DNA from: Streptomyces megasporus | GTDB lineage: Bacteria > Actinomycetota > Actinomycetes > Streptomycetales > Streptomycetaceae | Assembly: GCF_000718985.1 (NCBI RefSeq) | Contig: NZ_JODL01000005.1 | Span: 124,001 to 188,000 of the forward strand | DNA length: 64,000 nt | Reading direction: 5' to 3' | Part shown: piece by piece, positions 16,847 to 24,234 of the stretch | Layout of the letters: every line of letters begins with the position of its first letter | How positions within the stretch are numbered: the first letter of the stretch is position 1 | Notes under the pieces: model-generated | What the model saw: only the letters and a program-made list of their open reading frames with translations | What the model was told of the DNA's origin: nothing | Databases searched by the model: none | Position numbers and translations under genes: made by a program

Positions 16847-17775
16847 AGACCGCGACCCGACCGGAGCCCCGACCGGAGCAGCGGCCCCGGCCCACCGAGC
16901 CGCGCCCGCGGGCCCCGCAGGCCCGGAACGACCGGGGCCTGCGCGGCAGGCTCCGGAGCGTCCGCAAGTGGAACGTCCCGGCGGGCGTCGCCTCCCTCGT
17001 CTGGCTGGTCATCGTCGGCCTGCCGCTGTACGTCCTGGTCCTCACCACCCTCCGGGACCGCGACGCCTACTTCGACGAGGGCTCGCTCGCCCTGCCCGGC
17101 GACCTGACGCTCGACAACTACCGCAAGGTGTTGGAGAGCGACTTCTTCACCTACCTGCTCAACACCGCGATCGTCACGGTCGCCACCGCGGCCATCGTCA
17201 TCGTCCTCTCGGTGGGCGTCGGCTACACCGTCGTGCGCACCCTCAGCCGGACCTCGCAGCGGATCTTCCAGTTCTTCCTGCTGGGTCTGGCCATTCCGGC
17301 GCAGGCGGTGATCATCCCGATCTACCTGCTGATCACCCAGATGAACCTGTACGACAGCCTGCTGGCGATCATCCTGCCGACGGCGGCGTTCTGCCTGCCG
17401 GTCTGCGTGCTGATCCTGGCGGGCACCATGCGGGACATCGAGGAGGAGATGTACGAGTCGATGGCGCTGGAGGGAGCGAGCCAGACCCGCGTCCTCCTCC
17501 AGCTCGTGATCCCGCTCTCCCGCGGCGGGATCTCCACGGTCGGCGTCTACTCGGCCCTGCAGGCCTGGAACAACTTCCTCTTCCCGCTGATCCTCACCCA
17601 GTCGCGGGAGAGCCGGGTGCTCACCCTCGGCCTCTACGACTACGTGGGTCAGTTCCGGGTGGACATCCCGGCCCTGCTCGCCGCGGTCGTGCTGTCGATC
17701 GTGCCGATCTTCGTCGTGTACCTCTTCGCCCGCCGTCAGCTCGTCAACGGCCTCATGGGCGCGGGCGGGCGCTGA
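16843..17775 (+). CDS. bxlG: ABC sugar importer permease (BxlG-like)
   Basis: 310 aa MalG/UgpE-type membrane subunit. A 45-residue Arg/Pro-rich cytosolic N-terminus precedes six transmembrane helices (first VASLVWLVIVGLPLYVLVL). The EAA loop reads ESMALEGASQTRVLLQLVIP. GTG 16843 overlaps the previous stop by four bases (GTGA), showing tight coupling. An in-frame ATG further on would remove the Pro-rich tail. It forms the transmembrane channel with BxlF. Confidence 0.93.
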   Translation: MKTATRPEPRPEQRPRPTEPRPRAPQARNDRGLRGRLRSVRKWNVPAGVASLVWLVIVGLPLYVLVLTTLRDRDAYFDEGSLALPGDLTLDNYRKVLESDFFTYLLNTAIVTVATAAIVIVLSVGVGYTVVRTLSRTSQRIFQFFLLGLAIPAQAVIIPIYLLITQMNLYDSLLAIILPTAAFCLPVCVLILAGTMRDIEEEMYESMALEGASQTRVLLQLVIPLSRGGISTVGVYSALQAWNNFLFPLILTQSRESRVLTLGLYDYVGQFRVDIPALLAAVVLSIVPIFVVYLFARRQLVNGLMGAGGR

Positions 17776-17824
17776 ACCGCGCGAGGACCGCGCGAGACAC
17801 GCCCGACGCTGAACAAGGAGCCTC

Positions 17825-20089
17825 ATGCATCACCATCCCTGGCAGGACACCTCCCGCCCCGCGGAGGAACGCGCCGCCGATCTGCTGTCCCGGATGACAC
17901 TGGAGGAGAAGCTGGCCCAGCTCTCCAGCATCTGGCCGGGTTCCGAGGCCGAGGGCGAGGACGTCGCTCCGTTCCAGCACGAGGTCTCCGAGGCCGTCGA
18001 CCTGGACGGCCTGCTGCCCCACGGCCTGGGCCAGCTCACCCGCCCCTTCGGCACGGCTCCCGTGGAACCGACCGAAGGCGCGCGGGCCCTGGCCGCCTTC
18101 CAGAAGAAGGTCGCCGCGGCCAACCGGTTCGGCATCCCGGCCCTCGCCCACGAGGAGTGCCTGACCGGCTTCACCGCCTGGCAGGCCACCATCTTCCCCA
18201 CCCCCCTGGCGTGGGGGGCCACCTTCGACCCGGCCCTGATCCGACGGATGGCGGCGGCGATCGGCGAATCGATGCGCTCGGTCGGCATCCACCAGGGCCT
18301 CTCCCCGGTCCTTGACGTGGTGCGCGACCCGCGCTGGGGCCGCACCGAGGAGTCGATCGGCGAGGACCCGTACCTGGTGGGGACCGTGGCCTCCGCCTAT
18401 GTGGCGGGCCTGGAGTCGAGCGGGATCGTGGCCACGCTCAAGCACTTCGTCGGCTACTCCGCCTCGCGGGGCGGCCGCAACCACGCCCCCGTCTCGGTCG
18501 GCCCGCGCGAGCTGGCCGACGTGTTCCTCCCGCCCTTCGAGATGGCCCTGCGCGAGGGCGGCGCGCGCTCGGTGATGCACGCCTACAACGACCTCGACGG
18601 CGTCCCGGCGGCGGCCGACCCCGACCTCCTCACCGGCCTGCTGCGCGAGGAGTGGGGATTCGACGGCACGGTCGTCGCCGACTACTTCGGGATCTCGTTC
18701 CTGGAGCGGAACCACCGCGTCGCCGACTCCCCCGCCCGAGCCGGGGCCCTCGCCCTCGCCGCGGGCGTCGACGTGGAGCTGCCGAGCGTGCGCTGCTACG
18801 GCGAGCCCCTGCTGAAGGCCGTGCGGTCCGGGGACGTCCCCGAGGAACTGGTGGACCGGGCCGTGCTGCGGGTCCTGCGGCAGAAGTGCGAGCTGGGCCT
18901 GCTGGACCCCGACTGGTCGCCCGCCTCGCCCGCGCCCGAGGAGCGGGTCGACCTCGACCCGCCCGCGATGCGGGCCCTGGCCCGGCGCGTGGCCGAGGAG
19001 TCCGTGGTGCTGCTGGACAACCGGGAGGGCGTCCTGCCGCTGCACCCCACGGCCCGCATCGCCGTGGTCGGCCCGTACGCGAACGAGCAGGCCGCCATGC
19101 TCGGCTGCTACACCTTCCCCCGGCACGTCGGCGTCGAGCACCCCGAGCTGCCCATCGGCGTGGAGATCCCCACGCTGCTGGACGCCCTGGGCGCCGAGCT
19201 GCCCGGCGCGGCCCTCACCGACGACCCCGGTGACGCCGACGTCGTCGTCGCCGTGCTCGGCGACCGCTCCGGCCTCTTCGGACGCGGCACCTCCGGCGAG
19301 GGCTGCGACGCCGAGGACCTCACCCTCCCCGACGGCCAGGCCGCCTTCCTGGACGAGCTGTTGGAGAGCACCGACCGTCCGGTCGTGCTGGTGCTGCTCA
19401 CCGGACGCCCGTACGCGCTCGGCCGGTGGGAGGGGCGGCTCGCCGCCACCGTGCAGGCGTTCTTCCCCGGGGAGGAGGGCGGGCCGGCGGTCGCCGGAGT
19501 GCTCACCGGCCGGGTCAACCCCTCGGGCCGGCTCCCGGTCAGCGTGCCGCGCGGCAACGGCGGTCAGCCCTGGACCTACCTCGCGCCGCCGCTGGGCCTG
19601 AAAGGCGCGGCCAGCAACATCGACCCGACGCCGCTGTACCCCTTCGGGCACGGCCTGTCGTACACCACCTTCGCGTGGGAGGCCGCCGGGGCCGGCTCCG
19701 ACACCGTGCCGACGGACGGCGGCACCGAGGTCCGTCTCACCGTGCGCAACACCGGTGAGCGGGCCGGCACCGAGGTCGTCCAGCTCTACCTGCACGACCC
19801 CGTCGCCCGCACCGTCCAGCCGGTCAGCCGGCTGATCGGCTACGCGCGGGTGACGCTGGAGCCAGGTCAGGCCGCCGAGGTCGTCTTCGACTTCCACGCC
19901 GACCTGACCTCGTACACCCCGCGGCCCGGCCGGCGGATCGTCGAGCCCGGCGCCGTGGAGCTGTACCTGGCCGCCTCCAGCGCCGACGTCCGCCACACCG
20001 TGCCGCTGACCCTGACCGGGCCGGAGCGCACGGTCGGCCACGACCGCCGGATGTCCTGCGGTACGGAGGTGCGCGTCCTGACCTCCTGA
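17825..20089 (+). CDS. bxlA: GH3 beta-xylosidase (BxlA-like)
   Basis: 754 aa, no signal peptide, so cytosolic. GH3 N-domain motifs: GIPALAHEECLTG, DVVRDPRWGRTEESIGEDP, KHFVGYSASRGGRNHAP and the nucleophile in GTVVADYFGISFL (Asp286). A GH3 C-domain follows (VVLLDNREGVLPL, SGEGCDAEDLTLP), ending in a fibronectin III-like domain (about 640-750, VRNTGERAGTEVVQLYL). It would release xylose from imported xylobiose and short xylooligosaccharides, completing the pathway begun by the xylanase. AAGGAG precedes ATG 17825 by 6 nt. It lies 49 bp after the permease gene in the same operon. Beta-glucosidase activity cannot be excluded by motif alone. Confidence 0.9.
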   Translation: MHHHPWQDTSRPAEERAADLLSRMTLEEKLAQLSSIWPGSEAEGEDVAPFQHEVSEAVDLDGLLPHGLGQLTRPFGTAPVEPTEGARALAAFQKKVAAANRFGIPALAHEECLTGFTAWQATIFPTPLAWGATFDPALIRRMAAAIGESMRSVGIHQGLSPVLDVVRDPRWGRTEESIGEDPYLVGTVASAYVAGLESSGIVATLKHFVGYSASRGGRNHAPVSVGPRELADVFLPPFEMALREGGARSVMHAYNDLDGVPAAADPDLLTGLLREEWGFDGTVVADYFGISFLERNHRVADSPARAGALALAAGVDVELPSVRCYGEPLLKAVRSGDVPEELVDRAVLRVLRQKCELGLLDPDWSPASPAPEERVDLDPPAMRALARRVAEESVVLLDNREGVLPLHPTARIAVVGPYANEQAAMLGCYTFPRHVGVEHPELPIGVEIPTLLDALGAELPGAALTDDPGDADVVVAVLGDRSGLFGRGTSGEGCDAEDLTLPDGQAAFLDELLESTDRPVVLVLLTGRPYALGRWEGRLAATVQAFFPGEEGGPAVAGVLTGRVNPSGRLPVSVPRGNGGQPWTYLAPPLGLKGAASNIDPTPLYPFGHGLSYTTFAWEAAGAGSDTVPTDGGTEVRLTVRNTGERAGTEVVQLYLHDPVARTVQPVSRLIGYARVTLEPGQAAEVVFDFHADLTSYTPRPGRRIVEPGAVELYLAASSADVRHTVPLTLTGPERTVGHDRRMSCGTEVRVLTS

Positions 20090-20110
20090 CCGTCCCCGAC
20101 CCATCCGGCC

Positions 20111-20136
20111 CCGGCGCCCACCCGGGTGGGCGCCGG
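20111..20136. terminator. Operon terminator after the GH3 gene
   Basis: A perfect 26-bp palindrome (13-bp arms beginning CCGGCGCCCACCC), 21 nt after the GH3 stop. It closes the bxl operon. Confidence 0.75.
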
Positions 20137-20242
20137 ACTTCTCGCCTCGGCTTCCCGCCCGGCCTACGCTGTGCCGCGCGAAGGTGACCGATCGCGCCGT
20201 CACGGTAGGCCGGGCGGGCGTCGAGGCGAGGAGCGACAGGGT

Positions 20243-21163
20243 ATGGGTTGGAGCACGCGGGACATCCCCGACCTCGGCGGGCGGACGGCCGTGGTCACCG
20301 GCGCCAACAGCGGCCTCGGCTACGTCACGGCACGCGAGTTGGCCCGACGCGGCGCGCGGGTGGTGCTCGCCTGCCGTGACCGGAGACGGGGCGCGACGGC
20401 CCTGTGCCGGTTGCTGGGCGAGGTGCCGGACGCGCGGGCCGAGATGCGGCTGCTGGACCTCGCCGACCTCGCCTCCGTCCGCTCCTTCGCCGACGCGCTG
20501 CCCCTGGACCGCCTGGAGTTGCTGGTCAACAACGCCGGGCTGATGGCCATCCCGTACTCCCGCACCGCGGACGGCTTCGAGACGCAGTTCGGGGTGAACC
20601 ACCTCGGCCACTTCGCCCTGACCGGTCTGCTGCTGCCCCGGCTGCTGGCGGCGCGCGGCGCCCGCGTGATCACCGTCTCCAGCCTCGCCCACGCCCTGGC
20701 CGACGTCGACCTCCGCGATCCGGCCGGCGAACGCCGCCACAACCCCTGGATCGCCTACGCCCGGTCGAAGACGGCGAACCTGCTGTTCACCCGTGAACTG
20801 GCGCGGCGCGGCGCGCCCCACCACATCCTCTCCGCCGCCGCGCACCCCGGGTACTCCGCGACGGAACTCCAGACCAAGGGCCCCCGGCTGGCGGGCAAGC
20901 CCGCGCGGGAGAAGGCCCTCGGCCTGTTCAACCGGTTCCTCGCCTCCTCCCCGGAGACCGGGGCCGCCCCCGTCCTCTACGCCGCGACCGCTCCCCTGGT
21001 CCGCCAGGACTCCTTCACCGGCCCGAGCCGGCTGGGCGTGCGCGGGGAGCCCGGCCCGTCCTGGCGCGCACCCTGGACCCGCGACAACGCCACCGCCGAA
21101 CGTCTGTGGGAAGCGTCCGAACGTCTCACCGGCGTGCGCTACGCGTTCCCGGCGTACCGGTAG
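20243..21163 (+). CDS. Short-chain dehydrogenase/reductase (retinol-dehydrogenase-like)
   Basis: 306 aa classical-to-extended SDR. The Rossmann motif is TGANSGLG near residue 20, with VVLACRDRRRG (Arg pair favouring NADP), LVNNAGLMAIP, the VSSLAH serine and the catalytic YARSK. The sequence style (ANSGLGYVTARELARRGARVVLACRD, DGFETQFGVNHLGHFALT) is that of actinobacterial retinol-dehydrogenase-like SDRs; the substrate is unknown. ATG 20243 is preceded by GAGGAG at about 10 nt; an upstream in-frame start at 20126 lacks a site. Confidence 0.9.
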   Translation: MGWSTRDIPDLGGRTAVVTGANSGLGYVTARELARRGARVVLACRDRRRGATALCRLLGEVPDARAEMRLLDLADLASVRSFADALPLDRLELLVNNAGLMAIPYSRTADGFETQFGVNHLGHFALTGLLLPRLLAARGARVITVSSLAHALADVDLRDPAGERRHNPWIAYARSKTANLLFTRELARRGAPHHILSAAAHPGYSATELQTKGPRLAGKPAREKALGLFNRFLASSPETGAAPVLYAATAPLVRQDSFTGPSRLGVRGEPGPSWRAPWTRDNATAERLWEASERLTGVRYAFPAYR

Positions 21164-21210
21164 CCACGGCCGCCCGGGGAGCGGCGGCACGGGCCGGGCT
21201 CCCTTCGGCG

Positions 21211-22038
21211 CTACCCCGCCGGCCGCACCGGCATCAGCAGCGAGAAGGTCTCCTCGTCGTCGGGCCGCCGCACCGCCACGGGGGCGTGGGTCCGCCGACC
21301 TCCAGGACCAGCCGGTCCCGGTCCTCGGCGGCCAGGGCGCGCAGCAGGAACTCGCGGTTGACGGCGACGCGCACCGTACCGTCGCCGTCGCCGTCTCCGG
21401 CCACGGCCACGGTCACGGCCACGGTCACCGCACCGTCCCCGGTCACCACCGGAACGCTGACGTCGAAGGCCACACCGTCCTGCTCGCGCACCTCGTTCGT
21501 GCGGACGGGGCCGGTCCGCACCGCCTTCGACAGGGCGGTACGTCGACGGTGACGCGCCGCCCCTCCGGCAGGCGGACCAGACGGCGGTAGTCGGGGAACT
21601 CGTGGTCCGGGCAGCGGCCGGCCGTCCGGCGGTCCCCCGCCTCCAAAGCCACCTGGTGGCCGTCCACCACGAGCCGGGCGGAGGCGGCGTCGCTCAGCAG
21701 CGCGCGCATCGCGTCGGCGAGCGAGGCGGGGACGAGCACCCGCGCGCTTCGGAGAACTCCCGCTCCAGGCGGCGCAGGTGGGCTTCCAGCAGCTTGTGCA
21801 CCAGGTCGGTGTCCGCGCCGGACCATCCGGCCGGTACCAGGCGGATGTCCGCCGGCGGCATCCCGGACCGGCGCAGCCTGGCCGGCAGCCGGGCCTCCCC
21901 GAGCTGTTCGGGGGCGTACCAGCGGCAGCCGCTCGACGGGTCCACCCAGTCCGGAACCAGCACGCCCGCGCGGTCGTGGAACCGCAGGGCGCTCATGCTC
22001 AGACCGCTGTCCCGGGCCATCCGACCGATGCCGCGCAT
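21211..22038 (-). pseudogene. Frameshifted MerR-HTH / DNA polymerase III beta-clamp-like protein
   Basis: Three reading frames must be joined to recover one protein. ATG 22038 opens a MerR HTH (MRGIGRMARDSGLSMSALRF, DRAGVLVPDWVDPSSGCRWY). Near 21748 the frame shifts into clamp-like sequence (VLVPASLADAMRALLSDAAS, VDGHQVALEAG, FPDYRRLVRLPEGRRVTVDV). A base is missing near 21541 before VRTGPVRTNEVREQDGVAF and VNREFLLRALAAEDRDRL. A third shift near 21288 precedes HAPVAVRRPDDEETFSLLMP and the stop at 21211. The end LLMPVR is a DnaN hallmark. Streptomyces genomes hold intact paralogues that fuse a MerR HTH to a DnaN-like domain. Either a decayed gene or several assembly errors. Confidence 0.75.
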
Positions 22039-22236
22039 CTCGCTCTCCACATCCGCGACCCTGGTGCCTGAACCAGGTCGAGGGTCGACCGCGGCGCCCG
22101 ACGACCGGTGTTGTGCCAACCGGCCATCCCGGGCAGCCGTTTGTTCATGCTCCGTCAAAGCGGCGTCCCTACCTTCCTGGTCGTTCGACTCCGCGGCCGA
22201 CCGGTCGCGGGGCCAGACGACCTCGGTGGAGTGATC

Positions 22237-23394
22237 GTGGAACGTCGTGACTTCCTGCGCGGTGCCGTCCTCACCGGATCGGTCGCCGCCTTCGGCGGCT
22301 CTCTGTGGCGCGGCGCCGCGCACGCCGCGCCCGCCCAGCCCGGCACCGGCCCCTACGGGGCCCTGCGCCCGGCCGACGCCAACGGCATCCAACTGCCCCA
22401 GGGCTTCACCAGCCGGGTGATCGCCCGCTCCGGACAGAGGGTCCCCGGCACCTCCTACACCTGGCACAACGCCCCCGACGGCGGCGCCTGCTACGCCGCC
22501 GGCACCGGCTGGATCTACGTCTCCAACTCCGAGATCAACCCCGGCGGCGGTGCGAGCGCCGTCCGCTTCGACTCCTCGGGGAACATCACCGACGCCTACC
22601 GCGTCCTGTCGAACACCCGCCAGAACTGCGCGGGCGGCGCGACCCCGTGGAACACCTGGCTGTCGTGCGAGGAGGTCGACCGCGGCTACGTCTACGAGAC
22701 CGACCCCTGGGGGGTGAAGGCCGCCGTCCGCCGCGACGCCATGGGCCGCTTCAAGCACGAGGCCGCCGCCGCGGACCCCGTCCGCAGGGTGATCTACCTG
22801 ACCGAGGACGTATCCGACGGCTGCCTCTACCGCTTCCGCCCCGACACCTGGGGCGACCTGTCCTCGGGCCGTCTGGAGGTGCTGACGGGCGGCTCGGGCA
22901 CCTCCGGCTCCGTGGGCTGGGCCCCCGTCCCGGACCCGTCCGCCGCCTCCACCGCCACCCGTCACCAGGTCTCTGCGGCCAAGCACTTCAACGGCGGCGA
23001 GGGCTGCCACTACGCCGACGACACCTGCTGGTTCACCACCAAGGGCGACGGCCGGGTGTGGCGGCTCAACGCGGCGAGCGACACCATCGAACTCGCCTAC
23101 GACGACTCCCTGGTCTCCGGCGGCGCCCCGCTGACGGGCGTGGACAACGTCACCGGCTCGGCCTCCGGGGACCTCTTCGTCGCCGAGGACGGCGGCAACA
23201 TGGAGATCTGCGTCATCACCCCGGACGACGTGGTCGCGCCCTTCCTGCGGGTGGGCGGCCAGTCCGCCTCGGAGATCACCGGCCCGGCCTTCTCCCCCGA
23301 CGGCAAGCGGCTGTACTTCTCCAGCCAGCGCGGCACCAGCGGCAGCGGTTCGGGCGGGATCACCTACGAGGTGACGGGCCCCTTCCGCTCCTGA
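22237..23394 (+). CDS. Tat-exported PhoX/DUF839-family protein
   Basis: 385 aa. The N-terminus VERRDFLRGAVLTGSVAAFG is a twin-arginine (RRDFLRG) signal, cleaved near AHA-AP around residue 33. The mature part is a beta-propeller of the DUF839/PhoX type (WNTWLSCEEVDRGYVYETDP, HEAAAADPVRRVIYLTEDV, GDLFVAEDGGNMEICVI, GPAFSPDGKRLYFSSQRG). Relatives include calcium-dependent alkaline phosphatase PhoX; enzymatic activity here is only inferred. GTG 22237 is chosen because GGTGGA lies 6 nt upstream; GTG 22231 is a close alternative. It is divergent from the MerR/clamp pseudogene. Confidence 0.85.
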   Translation: MERRDFLRGAVLTGSVAAFGGSLWRGAAHAAPAQPGTGPYGALRPADANGIQLPQGFTSRVIARSGQRVPGTSYTWHNAPDGGACYAAGTGWIYVSNSEINPGGGASAVRFDSSGNITDAYRVLSNTRQNCAGGATPWNTWLSCEEVDRGYVYETDPWGVKAAVRRDAMGRFKHEAAAADPVRRVIYLTEDVSDGCLYRFRPDTWGDLSSGRLEVLTGGSGTSGSVGWAPVPDPSAASTATRHQVSAAKHFNGGEGCHYADDTCWFTTKGDGRVWRLNAASDTIELAYDDSLVSGGAPLTGVDNVTGSASGDLFVAEDGGNMEICVITPDDVVAPFLRVGGQSASEITGPAFSPDGKRLYFSSQRGTSGSGSGGITYEVTGPFRS

Positions 23395-23408
23395 GGCCGG
23401 CGGCTTCG

Positions 23409-23446
23409 GCGCCCCCGGCGGACCGGTGGGCGCCGGTCGGGGGCGC
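23409..23446. terminator. Bidirectional terminator hairpin
   Basis: Outer arms GCGCCCCC/GGGGGCGC and inner arms GACCGG/CCGGTC, between the PhoX-like stop (23394) and the convergent lipoprotein stop (23467). Confidence 0.6.
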
Positions 23447-23466
23447 GTCCCGGCGGTGGCCGTCTC

Positions 23467-24033
23467 TCAGCGGTAGTCGTCGGGGTGGTCCTGCATCCAG
23501 ACGTTGATCCTGTCGCGGGTGCCGAGGATCACCTTCCGGTGGGCCTTGAGGTTCTCGAAGGACCGGTCCTCGCCGACGTCCTTCCGGAGCGTCGCCATCC
23601 AGGCGATCGGCTCGGGGAAGTGGCCGGGGCCCTTGCGGTCGGCCTTCATCGCCTCGTCCAGGTCGGCCAGTTCGTCCAGCACCCGGTTCAGGAGGTACTC
23701 GCAGTTCCCGGGGGTGTCGCAGGAGTCGCCCAGGGTGGCCTGGAGCCGGGCGAACACGTCGCGCACCGCCTCCGGGCCCGGCGACGGCGGCCACGGCGTC
23801 TCGCCGTTCGGGCCCGCCTGGCCGAGTCTCCACCGCTCCTCCCGCTCCTCCCGCCCCTCCAGTTCGGGGTGCGGCGAGAAGCTCGGGGCCGCGGCGCTCT
23901 CCACGCTCTCCGAGAGGCCGCCGTCCACCGGTGTGTCCGAACCGGTGGAGCAGGCCGACAGGAACGACAGGCATGCCAGGCATAACGCCAGGGGCACGGC
24001 GAGGGCGGCGGCACGGGCGCGGTGGGTGCGCAT
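23467..24033 (-). CDS. Putative lipoprotein of unknown function
   Basis: 188 aa. The signal sequence ends in a lipobox (LSFLSACSTG, Cys about 28). It is followed by a low-complexity charged stretch (ELEGREEREERW), then a helical domain containing FARLQATLGDSCDTPGNCEY with two close cysteines and LADLDEAMKADRKGPGHFPE. I do not recognise the family. ATG 24033 is preferred (GGAGA 8 nt upstream); an in-frame ATG at 24051 lacks a site. It lies downstream of the GH81 gene on the same strand, but a strong hairpin separates them. Confidence 0.7.
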   Translation of the reverse strand: MRTHRARAAALAVPLALCLACLSFLSACSTGSDTPVDGGLSESVESAAAPSFSPHPELEGREEREERWRLGQAGPNGETPWPPSPGPEAVRDVFARLQATLGDSCDTPGNCEYLLNRVLDELADLDEAMKADRKGPGHFPEPIAWMATLRKDVGEDRSFENLKAHRKVILGTRDRINVWMQDHPDDYR

Positions 24034-24150
24034 GGCGCGGTCTCCGATCATCGGCGAACTGTCCTACGGACCACCGGAGTTCACCGGACCGTGTTCACCC
24101 GGACCGGGGCCACGAAGTGCACGCTACTCCGCTCCCCGCGCTCCGCGCCG

Positions 24151-24180
24151 GCCGGGAGCGGCCGGGAGCGGCCGGGAGCG
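24151..24180. repeat. Tandem 10-bp repeat GCCGGGAGCG x3
   Basis: Three exact copies of GCCGGGAGCG next to the GH81 terminator hairpin. No function is assigned; a slippage-prone site. Confidence 0.7.
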
Positions 24181-24181
24181 G

Positions 24182-24216
24182 CCGTGCCCGCACCGCGTGA
24201 CGCGGTGCGGGCACGG
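24182..24216. terminator. GH81 terminator
   Basis: Perfect 17-bp arms (CCGTGCCCGCACCGCGT and its complement) around a single base, 18 nt beyond the GH81 stop. Very stable hairpin. Confidence 0.75.
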
Positions 24217-24234
24217 TGACATGTCGGGGTCCGG

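Noticed and set aside
17753..21190. A 1145-codon minus-strand frame opposite the GH3 and SDR genes
   Set aside because: Spans two clearly coding plus-strand genes and the 26-bp terminator between them; composition is Gly/Arg/Val-rich noise.
21398..21440. CACGGCCACGGT repeats taken as a possible iteron or CRISPR-like array
   Set aside because: Short 6-bp periodicity encoding Val-Ala-Val-Thr and Asp-Gly runs inside the MerR/clamp pseudogene; no spacers.
24148..24183. GCCGGGAGCG repeats as a CRISPR array
   Set aside because: Repeats are contiguous 10-mers with no spacers and no cas genes in the window.
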